Assembly (NCBI RefSeq): GCF_000154445.1
Contig: NZ_DS499563.1
DNA length: 64,000 bases
Direction: 5' to 3' (one strand)
DNA from: Intestinibacter bartlettii
GTDB taxonomy: Bacteria; Bacillota; Clostridia; Peptostreptococcales; Peptostreptococcaceae
Each line of letters starts with the position of its first letter. The first letter of the stretch is position 1. The notes below the pieces were generated by a model. That model was not told the origin of the DNA, did no database searches, and saw only the letters and a list, made by a program, of their open reading frames with translations. The position numbers and the translations under genes are program-made. Positions 53,026-62,157 of the stretch are shown piece after piece.

Positions 53026-53826
53026 TTAAAATGCTGGAACTATACTTCCATTATATTTTTCTTCTATAAATTTCTTAACTTCATCACTATTTAATGCTTT
53101 TGTTAATGCTTTTATTTTATCGCTATCTTTTTCTTCAGTTCTTATAGCAACTATATTTACATATGGAGAATCACTTGATTCTATTGCTAATGCGTCTTTA
53201 GTTGGGTTTAAACCTACGTTTAATGCATAGTTAGTATTTATAACTGCTATTGCAACATCATCTAATGTAGAAGGTACTTGAGCTGCATCTACTTCAACGA
53301 ATTTTAAATTTTTAGGATTTTTAGTTATATCTTTTACAGTTATTAATTCACCATCTTTAACTTCTATTAATCCTTGTTTTGCTAATAATTTAAGTGCTCT
53401 AGCTTCATTAGTTGAGTCATTTGGAACTGCTACTTTGTCTCCATTTTTTACTTCATCTAATTTTTTTATACTGTTTGAATAAATTCCCATTGGTTCTATA
53501 TGAACTTTTGCACAATATGTTAAATCATATCCTTTTTCTTTAACTGTTTCTTCTAAGTATGGTATGTGTTGGAAATAATTTGCATCTAGTGAACCATCTG
53601 CTAATGCATCATTTGGTAATACATAATCATCATATGTGCTAACTTCTAATTTATATCCTTCCTTTTCTAATAATGGTTTTGCTGCTTCTAATATTTCTGC
53701 ATGTGGTGTTGGAGATGCTCCAACTTTAATAGTTTTATCATCTTTACTTCCTGATGAACAACCTGTTAATAATCCTACTGCTAATGTTGATACTAATAAT
53801 ACTTTTGCTAATTTTTTTAACTTCAT
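53026..53826 (-). CDS. metQ: Methionine-binding lipoprotein MetQ
   Basis: 266 aa. Lipobox LLTGC with Cys23, then the NLPA family domain (KTIKVGASPTPHAEILEAA, DANYFQHIPYLEE, PNDSTNEARALKLL). Binds methionine for the MetNI importer. Last gene of metNIQ, before a terminator. Controlled by the SAM-I riboswitch. Confidence 0.94.
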   Translation of the reverse strand: MKLKKLAKVLLVSTLAVGLLTGCSSGSKDDKTIKVGASPTPHAEILEAAKPLLEKEGYKLEVSTYDDYVLPNDALADGSLDANYFQHIPYLEETVKEKGYDLTYCAKVHIEPMGIYSNSIKKLDEVKNGDKVAVPNDSTNEARALKLLAKQGLIEVKDGELITVKDITKNPKNLKFVEVDAAQVPSTLDDVAIAVINTNYALNVGLNPTKDALAIESSDSPYVNIVAIRTEEKDSDKIKALTKALNSDEVKKFIEEKYNGSIVPAF

Positions 53827-53891
53827 TTTGACTCCTCCTGTTTTCCCTATAACTTTATTTTAAATAATAATTATTTTACTTTTAATATTTC

Positions 53892-54557
53892 TTATTTTAA
53901 TTTCTTATATGCATAGTCACCTAACATTTGTATAGCTTGTACTACTATAACTAATGTTATTACAACGTATATCATAACTGCTGTATCGAATCTTTGGTGA
54001 CCGTATACTAAAGCAACTTTACCAAGCCCTCCAGCTCCAACAGTACCTGCCATTGCTGTATATCCTAATATTGATATTACTGAAAGCGTGATTCCTGATA
54101 TTATAGAAGGCATTGCTTCTTTTATCATAACTTTAAATATTATTTGTGTTTTTGTAGCTCCAAAAGATTTCGCAGCTTCTATTAATCCTTCATCAACTTC
54201 GTTTAAAGCATTTTCTATTATTCTTGCTATAAATGGTGCCGCACCAATAGTTATTGGAACTATTGCTGCTGTCTCACCTATACTTGTTCCAATTAAAAAT
54301 CTAGTAAATGGTATTAATGCAACTAATAATATAATAAATGGGAAACTTCTCACAATATTTACTACAAATCCAACTACTGAATATACATATTTATTTGGTT
54401 TTAATCCTTTTGGTTTAGTTAAAACTAATATGATTGCTAATATAAATCCTAAAATTGTGGCGATTATAGTCGGTACAATTATCATATACATTGTTTGTAA
54501 AAATGCATCTCCTAGTATTTCTGTCAAATACTGATGTAATGTTGTTTTATTTGTCAT
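53892..54557 (-). CDS. metI: Methionine ABC transporter permease MetI
   Basis: 221 aa with five helices and the permease loop EVDEGLIEAAKSFGATKTQI; FVVNIVRSFPFIILLVALIPFT is typical of MetI. Its start overlaps the metN stop by 11 nt, so the two are coupled. Confidence 0.95.
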   Translation of the reverse strand: MTNKTTLHQYLTEILGDAFLQTMYMIIVPTIIATILGFILAIILVLTKPKGLKPNKYVYSVVGFVVNIVRSFPFIILLVALIPFTRFLIGTSIGETAAIVPITIGAAPFIARIIENALNEVDEGLIEAAKSFGATKTQIIFKVMIKEAMPSIISGITLSVISILGYTAMAGTVGAGGLGKVALVYGHQRFDTAVMIYVVITLVIVVQAIQMLGDYAYKKLK

Positions 54558-55515
54558 TTTTTATTTCCTCCCACTTAATATTTTTTTCATCAAGATATCT
54601 CTTAACTGCATTTGCATAGTGATCCTTGACTGTTATTATTAAAGAACCTAAAACATCTTCTCTGAATTTTTCTAGTTTTCCATAACTTATATTAAAGTCA
54701 AAGTCTAGAGTTCTAGCCATATTTGTTATTATATTTTGATTTGCAATTTCTTTAGGGAATATTATTTTTATATTTGTTCCCTCAGGAAGAACTATTTGCT
54801 CATCTCCCATTAATGCTTTTAATCCAGCTGTATTATTTAAGAATAAATCTTCTGTATTTTCTATTTCTAAAACTCTACCGCCTTCCATAACTGCAACCTT
54901 TGTACAAATTTGTTTTACAACTTCCATTTGGTGAGTTACGACGATTATTGTTATATTCATTTTTTCATTTATATCTTGTAATAAAGCTAAGATTGATTTT
55001 GTTGTATTTGGGTCTAATGCTGAAGTTGCTTCATCACAAAGTAAAACTTTTGGTTCAAGCGCTAATGCTCTTGCTATTGCAACCCTTTGTTTTTGACCAC
55101 CACTTAGGTTTCTAGGTTTCGCATCTCTTTTATCTGCTAGTCCTACTAATTCAAGTAAATTCATAACCCTTTTTTCAATTTCTGCTTTTGAATATTTAAA
55201 ACATTCTAGAGGTAATGCAACATTTTCAAATACTGTTTTTCTCTCTAATAGTGAGAAATGTTGGAATATCATTCCTAAGTTTTTTCTAAGTTCCCTTATT
55301 TCTTTTTCAGTTAAATCTTTTACTTCTTGTCCTTCTACTGTAAGACTTCCATCTCTATAATCTTCAAGTCCATTTATACATCTAAGTAAAGTTGATTTTC
55401 CAGCTCCACTATGTCCGATAATCCCGAAAATTTCACCTTTTGAAATTTCCATATCTACATTTTTTAATATCTGTACATCTCCATAATATTTATTAAGATT
55501 TTGTATCTTTATCAT
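54547..55515 (-). CDS. metN: Methionine ABC transporter ATPase MetN
   Basis: 322 aa: Walker A GHSGAGKST, signature LSGGQKQR, Walker B VLLCDEATSALD, and a C-terminal NIL domain (about 245-320) that binds methionine and allosterically shuts import. First gene of the operon, 130 nt after the riboswitch terminator. Confidence 0.95.
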   Translation of the reverse strand: MIKIQNLNKYYGDVQILKNVDMEISKGEIFGIIGHSGAGKSTLLRCINGLEDYRDGSLTVEGQEVKDLTEKEIRELRKNLGMIFQHFSLLERKTVFENVALPLECFKYSKAEIEKRVMNLLELVGLADKRDAKPRNLSGGQKQRVAIARALALEPKVLLCDEATSALDPNTTKSILALLQDINEKMNITIIVVTHQMEVVKQICTKVAVMEGGRVLEIENTEDLFLNNTAGLKALMGDEQIVLPEGTNIKIIFPKEIANQNIITNMARTLDFDFNISYGKLEKFREDVLGSLIITVKDHYANAVKRYLDEKNIKWEEIKNDK

Positions 55516-55645
55516 TGAATTTCTTCCTTTCTAGCAATATATAAAATTTTTCTTTTATTTAGACAATTTTATATATTTTGTAAAATTTTTATATTTCTGT
55601 AAAACTATATCGTATTTTCTATATTTATTCTCTTTTTCAAGTATT

Positions 55646-55792
55646 AAAAAAGCCCGAGTATAAACTCAGGCTATCATAATCTGTTTATACTCATCTTTCA
55701 ACTAAAAAAGTTGCAGGATTTAGCACCATATATTAAAAATATTGGTTGCTGGGTTTCACAGGGCCAGTCCCTCCACCACTCTTGATAAGAGT
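55646..55792 (-). ncRNA. SAM-I (S-box) riboswitch with terminator, upstream of metNIQ
   Basis: The minus strand shows CTCTTATCAAGAGTGGTGGA, GGGACTGGCCC, GAAACCCAGCAACC, GGTGCTAAATCC and GATGAG, the conserved S-box blocks in order. The terminator is AGCCTGAGT/ACTCGGGCT plus T6 (55646-55672). GAGTATAAAC next to the 3' strand of P1 is a perfect 10-nt complement of GTTTATACTC in the terminator, giving the antiterminator used when SAM is low. Confidence 0.96.
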
Positions 55793-55813
55793 TTTTCAAT
55801 TGTTATGTTATTA

Positions 55814-55842
55814 ATGATATACGAGTTATAAATAATTGTCAA
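55814..55842 (-). promoter_or_regulatory. Promoter of the SAM-riboswitch/metNIQ transcript
   Basis: -35 TTGACA (55837-55842), 17-nt spacer, -10 TATCAT (55814-55819) on the minus strand, about 20 nt before the riboswitch. Confidence 0.8.
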
Positions 55843-55948
55843 CATATTTTTCGACATTTTATTTTATTTTTTACTAAATAATAAATTTTATACTGCCGTA
55901 TCTGTTGAAATTGCTTTATTATATATTATAATATTTTTTTATTTTGCA

Positions 55949-57691
55949 TTATATTATATCTCTTGCACTTGTTTCAAGATTATCTTTTAATTGTATAATC
56001 TCTCCAATTTGTATATCATTTATATTATCTCGTTTTGTTTTTTTGATCAATTTTTTTAGGTTTCTTAAATTACCTTTTATCTCAGATTTTTTGCTTCTAT
56101 CCATTCCAGATTTTGAATGACCTAATCCTTCTTCGACTTTATACATAAGAGATTCTGCATCATTTAAAATATCTATATATTCTTTTCTCTTGTCATCTTC
56201 ACATTCATAAGATTTTGCATCTCTAATAGCCCTTTGTATATCTTCTTCAGATAAATTTGAACTTGCTGTTATAGTTATGCTTTGGCTGTTTCCATTTTTA
56301 AGATCTTTTGCTGAAACATTTAGTATTCCATTTGCATCTATTTCAAATGTAACCTCAATTTGAGGAACACCCCTCATCGCTCTTTTTATACCTTTTAATT
56401 TAAACTCCCCGATTAATTTATTATCTTTTGCAAATCTTCTTTCTCCTTGTAATACTTTTATATCAACACTTGTTTGGAAATTTGCTGCCGTTGTAAATAT
56501 TTGACTGTATTTTGTTGGTATAGTTGAATTCCTTCCAATAAGTCTTGTCGATACTCCTCCCATAGTTTCAATAGAAAGAGATAATGGTGTTACATCTAAT
56601 AATAAAACTTCATTTAATCCAGGTTCACCACTCAATTTTCCACCTTGAATAGCAGCTCCTAATGCAACACATTCATCTGGGTTTAAACTTTTATTTGGTT
56701 CTTTTCCTGTTATTTGTTTTACCTTTTCTTGAACAGCTTTTATTCTTGTTGAACCTCCAACTAATAATATCTTTTCAAGTTCGCTAGCTAATACCCCTGC
56801 ATCATTTAATGCATTTTTAACAGGAATAACTGTTCTCTCAACTAAATCATATGTTAATTCGTCAAATTTTGCTCTAGTAAGAGTTATATCCATATGTTTT
56901 GGTCCATCTTTTCCAACTGCTATAAATGGTAAGTTTATATTAGTTGACATAGCACTTGAAAGCTCTTTTTTAGCTTTTTCAGCTTCTTCTTTAACCCTTT
57001 GAAGCGCAACTACATCTTTTGATAAATCAATTCCTTCAATCTTTTTAAATTCTTCTATTAAATAATCTGCCACTTGTTTATCAAAATCATCTCCTCCAAG
57101 ATGATTATCACCACAAGTTGCAAGTACCTCGATTACTCCATCTCCTATTTCAATTATAGATACATCAAAAGTTCCCCCACCTAAGTCATATACCATTATC
57201 TTTTGTGAAGATTCATTATCAAGCCCATAAGATAATGCTGCTGCAGTTGGTTCATTTATTATACGTTTAACTTCCAGTCCTGCAATTTTACCAGCATCAC
57301 TCGTTGCTTTTCTTTGTGAATCGTTGAAATAGGCAGGAACAGTTATTACTGCCTCATTTACAGTTTCTCCAAGATAATTTTCTGCATCTTTTTTTAATTT
57401 TGTTAAAATCATTGCAGAAATTTCTTCAGGAGATAAATTTTTATTATCTATTTTCACAGTATAATTAGTCCCCATATGTCTTTTTATCGATGAAATTGTT
57501 CTGTCTGTATTAGTAACACTCTGTCTTTTTGCAGTATCACCGATTAATTTTTCTCCATTTTTTGAAAAAGCTACTACTGAGGGTGTAGTTCTAAATCCTT
57601 CTGCATTAGATATAATTGTTGGAGAGCCACCTTCCATAACAGCTACACATGAATTTGTTGTCCCTAAATCAATCCCAATTATTTTACTCAC
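55949..57691 (-). CDS. Hsp70 (DnaK-family) paralogue in a non-heat-shock operon
   Basis: 580 aa. Nucleotide-binding domain with IIGIDLGTTNSCVAV, AYFNDSQRKAT, NEPTAAALSYG and YDLGGGTFDVSI; linker LLLDVTPLSLSIE; substrate domain to about residue 485 and a shortened alpha-helical lid ending ETSARDII, without the acidic EEVD-like or disordered tail of DnaK. No hrcA, grpE or dnaJ lies nearby and no CIRCE element was seen, so it is probably a specialised second chaperone working with the J-protein encoded just upstream. GTG start after AGGAGG. Confidence 0.9.
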   Translation of the reverse strand: MSKIIGIDLGTTNSCVAVMEGGSPTIISNAEGFRTTPSVVAFSKNGEKLIGDTAKRQSVTNTDRTISSIKRHMGTNYTVKIDNKNLSPEEISAMILTKLKKDAENYLGETVNEAVITVPAYFNDSQRKATSDAGKIAGLEVKRIINEPTAAALSYGLDNESSQKIMVYDLGGGTFDVSIIEIGDGVIEVLATCGDNHLGGDDFDKQVADYLIEEFKKIEGIDLSKDVVALQRVKEEAEKAKKELSSAMSTNINLPFIAVGKDGPKHMDITLTRAKFDELTYDLVERTVIPVKNALNDAGVLASELEKILLVGGSTRIKAVQEKVKQITGKEPNKSLNPDECVALGAAIQGGKLSGEPGLNEVLLLDVTPLSLSIETMGGVSTRLIGRNSTIPTKYSQIFTTAANFQTSVDIKVLQGERRFAKDNKLIGEFKLKGIKRAMRGVPQIEVTFEIDANGILNVSAKDLKNGNSQSITITASSNLSEEDIQRAIRDAKSYECEDDKRKEYIDILNDAESLMYKVEEGLGHSKSGMDRSKKSEIKGNLRNLKKLIKKTKRDNINDIQIGEIIQLKDNLETSARDII

Positions 57692-57715
57692 TTTAACTGC
57701 CTCCTATTTCTATGA

Positions 57716-58480
57716 TTATCTGCAACATACCATACCACCATTACAACAGCAGTTACATGCTAAATTTAACATACAAAGTTGGCAACAGTAGTCATTTATA
57801 CCTCCACTTGGATATCCATATGTTCTTTGTTGTTGGTTATACCAACTTCCCCTTCCTTCAAGAATGTCTACTAATCTTTGGTATTGTATGTTATTTGGCT
57901 CCATATTAAGAGCCATTTTGGCTTCTTCAAGTGCTTTTATATTGTTTCCTAATTTATAGTTAACATTTGCACTGTAGTAATACCATTTTGATGTTCTATT
58001 TTCTATATTATCAAGTACATTTCTCGCTTCTTTGTAATAACCACTACTAAAATAATTAAGTGCTGCTCTTAAATGTACATCTTCTTCTTGCTCAAAATTA
58101 GCATTATATCCACCTTCGCTTTGGCCCCTTGTATCAAACCCAAATGCCCTAAAAAAGTCTTCAAAATCACCAAAATCTTGTTGATTACCATAACCATTTC
58201 CACCATAATTGTTTCCATAACTGCCATAGCTATTGCCAGCATATCCACTTTGATTTCCATAGCCATAATCTCCAGATGTATTGGAACCACCATTTTTCAT
58301 CTTCATTATAGTTTGATAGGCCTGTTGTATTTCTTTAAACTTTTCTTCGTATTGATCTTTATTTGGATTATTTATATTGGCATCTGGATGATATTTTTTG
58401 CTTAATTTTCTATATGCCTTCTTAATCTCTTCTTTAGAAGCATCTCTAGATACTCCCAAGACCTGATAAGGATCAGTCAT
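57716..58480 (-). CDS. J-domain co-chaperone with TPR-like region and Cys-rich tail
   Basis: 254 aa. Residues 1-65 are a J domain (MTDPYQVLGVSRDASKEEIK, HPD motif in KKYHPDANI) that would stimulate the partner Hsp70. Residues 70-110 are Gly/Tyr/Asn-rich. Residues about 135-205 look like TPR helices (ALNYFSSGYYKEARNVLDNI, NNIKALEEAKMALNMEP). The last 30 residues carry nine cysteines (YCCQLCMLN, CNCCCN, CCR), not the CXXCXGXG fingers of DnaJ. It overlaps the DUF5685 gene by 8 nt and precedes the Hsp70 gene by 24 nt. Confidence 0.88.
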   Translation of the reverse strand: MTDPYQVLGVSRDASKEEIKKAYRKLSKKYHPDANINNPNKDQYEEKFKEIQQAYQTIMKMKNGGSNTSGDYGYGNQSGYAGNSYGSYGNNYGGNGYGNQQDFGDFEDFFRAFGFDTRGQSEGGYNANFEQEEDVHLRAALNYFSSGYYKEARNVLDNIENRTSKWYYYSANVNYKLGNNIKALEEAKMALNMEPNNIQYQRLVDILEGRGSWYNQQQRTYGYPSGGINDYCCQLCMLNLACNCCCNGGMVCCR

Positions 58481-59318
58481 TTTTTTCTTCCTCCACTTGT
58501 CTTCTCTTATTTCTAATTGCTTTGAATTTTGCCCAAATTCCAGAATATAAAATATTTCTAAGTATATCTACATCTTCAATAATAGGAAGATTTTCAAATT
58601 CCCTAGCACATTCTGAAATCATCATTGTTAGAATTCTTTCTACAAAATTATCAAAGTCTTCATTTTTATAAATTTCTTTAAAAGGATTGTAATTCCCCTT
58701 TTTTAAATCCTTTTCTATATCTTCATATGCATCTATGATGTATATATATTTTCCAAGGAAAAATCCCATCCTAGATAAACATTCTTTCCATTCATCTTCC
58801 TTATATAAAAATAATTCAGCCATTAATTCACCTGAATATGATGAAATAATATCTATATCGTATTCTTTCTTTTTCTCATAATCACTACTTTTTCGTAGTA
58901 TTTTTTCTAGTTTTTCTGTTTTTTTTGGGTACTTCTTTTTTATTTTTTTAACTTTGTTTTTTATAAAAAAAGTGTATATCTTTCTGCTTAGTTTTTTTTC
59001 ATCTTCCCAATCGTCAATACAATTTAGATATGCTAAAAATAAATTCATATCAGCTATATAATCTGTAATTTTATTAGTTCTTTTTATATATTTTTTTAAA
59101 GGATGTAATTTACATCTAAAGCTTTCTATCTTTGTTTCTGGTTCGTAAAGTCCCGTAAGCAGAAGTTGTAAAAACGTCATATCGTAATTTAATGTAAGTT
59201 GTGCAAACCTTCCACTTCTGTTATTCAAAGTTTGGCATAAACCACAATAGTACGATTTATATACGTCGTATTCTTTAAATTTAAGCTCTTCTTTATTGAT
59301 AAGAACGTATCCAAACAT
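58473..59318 (-). CDS. DUF5685-family protein, function unknown
   Basis: 281 aa, mostly helical and soluble. The start FGYVLINKEELKFKEYDVYK and YCGLCQTLNNRSGRFAQLTL mark the family, as far as I can judge by pattern. Two Asp-rich sites stand out: NCIDDWEDEKK (about residue 100) and YIIDAYEDIEKDLKKGNYNP (about 195). Their helical context and spacing recall the paired metal-binding motifs of class I isoprenoid synthases, but this is only a resemblance. It overlaps the J-protein gene by 8 nt, so the products probably act together. Confidence 0.75.
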   Translation of the reverse strand: MFGYVLINKEELKFKEYDVYKSYYCGLCQTLNNRSGRFAQLTLNYDMTFLQLLLTGLYEPETKIESFRCKLHPLKKYIKRTNKITDYIADMNLFLAYLNCIDDWEDEKKLSRKIYTFFIKNKVKKIKKKYPKKTEKLEKILRKSSDYEKKKEYDIDIISSYSGELMAELFLYKEDEWKECLSRMGFFLGKYIYIIDAYEDIEKDLKKGNYNPFKEIYKNEDFDNFVERILTMMISECAREFENLPIIEDVDILRNILYSGIWAKFKAIRNKRRQVEEEKND

Positions 59319-59324
59319 TTATTT

Positions 59325-59738
59325 TTAGCTCCTTTTAATAAAGTAAGTGTCACATTTTGGACAATGTATACTTATTTTTCCCTTTCCTTTTGGAACCCTA
59401 ACCTTTTGTTTACATGTAGGGCATTTGTATATACGATAAACTTTTCTTTGTTTAAATATGCTCTTTTGATTGTTTATCTTTCTTCTAATATTTGCTGTCT
59501 TATTTAAAAAGTTTTGATTTTCACTTGCTCTTTTATATATATTTCTAGAAAACATTCTGTAATAAGTATAAACTAGTGTAGCTAAACTTAAATAATACAT
59601 AATTGATGCTACTTCTGGCACAAGTCTTCTAAATAAAAAGTAAAATATAAATTCACCAAAGAACAACTTCATTAGAAAGTTATTAAATTGGTCGACACCA
59701 TATCTACCTTGCATAAATCTCATCATTTTCTCTCTCAT
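59325..59738 (-). CDS. Two-helix membrane protein with C-terminal zinc ribbon
   Basis: 137 aa. Two membrane segments (MKLFFGEFIFYFLF and ASIMYYLSLATLVYTYYRMF) precede a basic stretch and a zinc ribbon with CPTCKQKVRVPKGKGK and CPKC (CX2C-X18-CX2C type) at the C-terminus. Predicted to sit in the membrane with the ribbon in the cytoplasm. AGGAGAG precedes the ATG. First gene of the four-gene unit with DUF5685, J-protein and Hsp70, so it may tether that system to the membrane (inference). Confidence 0.75.
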   Translation of the reverse strand: MREKMMRFMQGRYGVDQFNNFLMKLFFGEFIFYFLFRRLVPEVASIMYYLSLATLVYTYYRMFSRNIYKRASENQNFLNKTANIRRKINNQKSIFKQRKVYRIYKCPTCKQKVRVPKGKGKISIHCPKCDTYFIKRS

Positions 59739-59841
59739 AACAATCTCTCCTATTTGATTTATTTATATACTAAAATCATTATACTTTATTTTTTTAATTT
59801 GACATAATAATAGAGCTTCTTTGTGTACCCAATATTAACAT

Positions 59842-59876
59842 AAAAAGAGCACTAGACATTTATTCTAGCGCTCTTT
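59842..59876 (-). terminator. Terminator of the iron alcohol dehydrogenase gene
   Basis: AAAGAGCGCTAGA pairs with UCUAGUGCUCUUU on the minus strand (one G-U pair), then UUAUG. Confidence 0.8.
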
Positions 59877-59894
59877 GATTTATTATATTTTAAA

Positions 59895-60983
59895 TTATTT
59901 TAAACTCATTCCATAATCATCACAATCAGCTATAGCTTTAGCGAACATTTCTTTTGTAACTCTATCTTTTATTGCATTCCATTCAACTAAAGTAACAGCT
60001 TTATCAACTATTGTTGGTATACCACTTTTATCTATTCCTAAATCAGCTAGACAAACTGGTAATCCTAATGATTTATTAAATGCTGCTATTTCATTTCTTT
60101 TTTCTATTTCACCAGCACAAGTAAGAAGTGTTAATACACCAAATGAAACAACTTCACCATGTAATCCTCTTGCGCCTTCTACTAATGTTGAACCGTTGTA
60201 GAAAGCATGAGCTAATGAGCTGTTATAGTAATAGTCATTTTCTGTAGTAGTTAAGTTTGAAACTATACCTGTACTTATTATTATATCAAGTGCTACTTGT
60301 TTTAATTCTTCTGAATCTTGATTATTTTTACAGTCTTCTAATGCTTTTTTGCCGTATTTTATAAGTGGCTCTGTACAAATTTTACTTACTCCAACACCCA
60401 TAAGTGGCGTATGTGCTAAATTAACTCCTTTTGAAGAATAAACTGCTTCACATTCTTTTGATAAAGCATCACCAATACCTGCCCAGAATAAGTCTTCTGG
60501 TGATTCAGCTATTATTTGCGTATCTATAAAAGTATGATCTGCTGGACCTTCTAAGTAGTAATATTCTTTAAATGTGTGATCTTCATTATACATTACACAT
60601 ATTGCAGTTACTGCTGCACAGTTAGAACCTAAAGTTGGGAAAGTAAATAATGGTTTGTCTAATTTATCTGCAACAACCTTAGTAGTGTCGACTGCACGTC
60701 CACCACCAACACCAAATATGATATCAGCATTTTTTACTCTTTCATCATTTACTAATTTATCTACATTTTCGTAAGTAGAATCATCGCCGTATACTATGAA
60801 ATCTATTATTTTCATATCAGAACCTGATATTCCATCTAATAAAGCTTGTTTAGCTTTATCTATAGCTGTTCTTCCTCCGATTACTATTGCTTTATTTCCA
60901 AGTCTACGAGCTACTTTTGGTATTTCACTATAGCATCCTGCCCCTACAGAATAGCTTGGAAGATATACATTATAATTACCCAT
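59895..60983 (-). CDS. Iron-containing alcohol dehydrogenase, glycerol-dehydrogenase (GldA)-like
   Basis: 362 aa. NAD-binding GVGGGRAVDTTKVVAD and PTLGSNCAAVTAICV; metal ligands Asp in FWAGIGDALSKECEA and two His in SLAHAFYN and LHGEVVSFG. This is the GldA-type branch of the group III alcohol dehydrogenases, oxidising glycerol or another polyol, or reducing an aldehyde. Monocistronic with its own terminator. The substrate cannot be settled from sequence. Confidence 0.88.
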   Translation of the reverse strand: MGNYNVYLPSYSVGAGCYSEIPKVARRLGNKAIVIGGRTAIDKAKQALLDGISGSDMKIIDFIVYGDDSTYENVDKLVNDERVKNADIIFGVGGGRAVDTTKVVADKLDKPLFTFPTLGSNCAAVTAICVMYNEDHTFKEYYYLEGPADHTFIDTQIIAESPEDLFWAGIGDALSKECEAVYSSKGVNLAHTPLMGVGVSKICTEPLIKYGKKALEDCKNNQDSEELKQVALDIIISTGIVSNLTTTENDYYYNSSLAHAFYNGSTLVEGARGLHGEVVSFGVLTLLTCAGEIEKRNEIAAFNKSLGLPVCLADLGIDKSGIPTIVDKAVTLVEWNAIKDRVTKEMFAKAIADCDDYGMSLK

Positions 60984-61138
60984 AATTTAAATCATCTCCT
61001 ATTATCCTTATATTATTTATACTTATGTTTTTTATTCTAGCACTTTATATGTCAAAAATGAGCATATGGTATAAAGTTTTTATAAAACTTTATTTTTTTA
61101 TTTAATATATTTATTTCATTTTTAAATACTATACTTTT

Positions 61139-61957
61139 CTACTCAAATATTATTCTTTGTGGCTCTGTATATATGTTCATTCTTTCACCTCTAACAAATC
61201 CAGCTAAAGTTATATTTAGTTTTTGTGCAATTTCTCTAGATAAATTTGTAGGGGCTGATTTCGAAATTACTATAGGAATTCCAGCTTTTGCAGCCTTTAG
61301 TATCATTTCACATGAAATTCTACCACTTACAAATATTATTTTATCTTTTAAGTCTATATTATTTAAAAGGCAATACCCTATAGATTTATCCATTGCATTA
61401 TGTCTAGCGACATCTTCTCTAATTGTTATAAGTTTTTCATTATCATAAATAGCTACACTATGAACTCCACCTGTATTTTTAAATAATTCAGAAGAAGTTA
61501 AGTTCTCTTTCATAACTTCATATATGTCGCTTACTTTTATTGTTGTTTCTGTCTTTTCTATAGGTTTTAAATCTACATAATCTAAATCATTTAGATAAAA
61601 TCTTTTTCCTTTATCTAAATCTTCATTTTTTTCAATAGTAGCATGTGCTACTCTATTATCAAAATCCACTTCTATAGATTTTATATCATCTTTTGATTTT
61701 ATAACTCCCTTAGTCATTAAAAATCCCGCAACTAGTTGTTCTAAATTTTCTGGCGTACATAAAAATGTATTTGAATATTCTCCATTTAAAACTAAAGCCA
61801 ATGGAAACTCCCCTATTATTGTTTCCAACTCATTTGAATGTTCTTTTTTATCAACTTTGACTACTTCAAATTTAAAGTTTGTTTTATATTCATAGTTTAC
61901 TAATCTTTCTTTTTCTGTTGATTCTTGTTGAGCTTCCTTAGCATATTTATTTTCCAT
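61139..61957 (-). CDS. fdhD: FdhD-like sulfurtransferase lacking the CXXC motif
   Basis: 272 aa. FdhD transfers sulfur from a cysteine desulfurase to the molybdenum/tungsten cofactor of formate dehydrogenase. Family motifs are present: ALVLNGEYSNTFLCTPENLE, NTGGVHSVAIY, REDVARHNAMDKSIG and FVSGRISCEM. The persulfide-carrying CXXC expected between residues about 110 and 150 is missing; that region has no cysteine. Either another cysteine is used or the role differs. The ATG at 61957 follows AAAAGGGG; the frame to 62014 lacks an SD. No fdh genes are in the window. Confidence 0.85.
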   Translation of the reverse strand: MENKYAKEAQQESTEKERLVNYEYKTNFKFEVVKVDKKEHSNELETIIGEFPLALVLNGEYSNTFLCTPENLEQLVAGFLMTKGVIKSKDDIKSIEVDFDNRVAHATIEKNEDLDKGKRFYLNDLDYVDLKPIEKTETTIKVSDIYEVMKENLTSSELFKNTGGVHSVAIYDNEKLITIREDVARHNAMDKSIGYCLLNNIDLKDKIIFVSGRISCEMILKAAKAGIPIVISKSAPTNLSREIAQKLNITLAGFVRGERMNIYTEPQRIIFE

Positions 61958-62104
61958 AACAATCCCCTTTTCTATAAACTCTATATTATTCGTTACACAA
62001 ATCTTATATTTCATAGTATTTTACTATGATTTTATACTTTAAATATAATGTTATTTGGTATAAATTGTCAATAAAAATATATCTTTTAATTATTTTTACA
62101 AAAG

Positions 62105-62140
62105 AAAAAGCATATTACCTAAAAAGTAATATGCCTTTAT
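62105..62140 (-). terminator. Terminator of the TPR lipoprotein gene
   Basis: GGCATATTAC pairs with GTAATATGC around a short loop, then TTTTTC on the minus strand. Confidence 0.8.
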
Positions 62141-62157
62141 TTAATCTCTATTTTATT

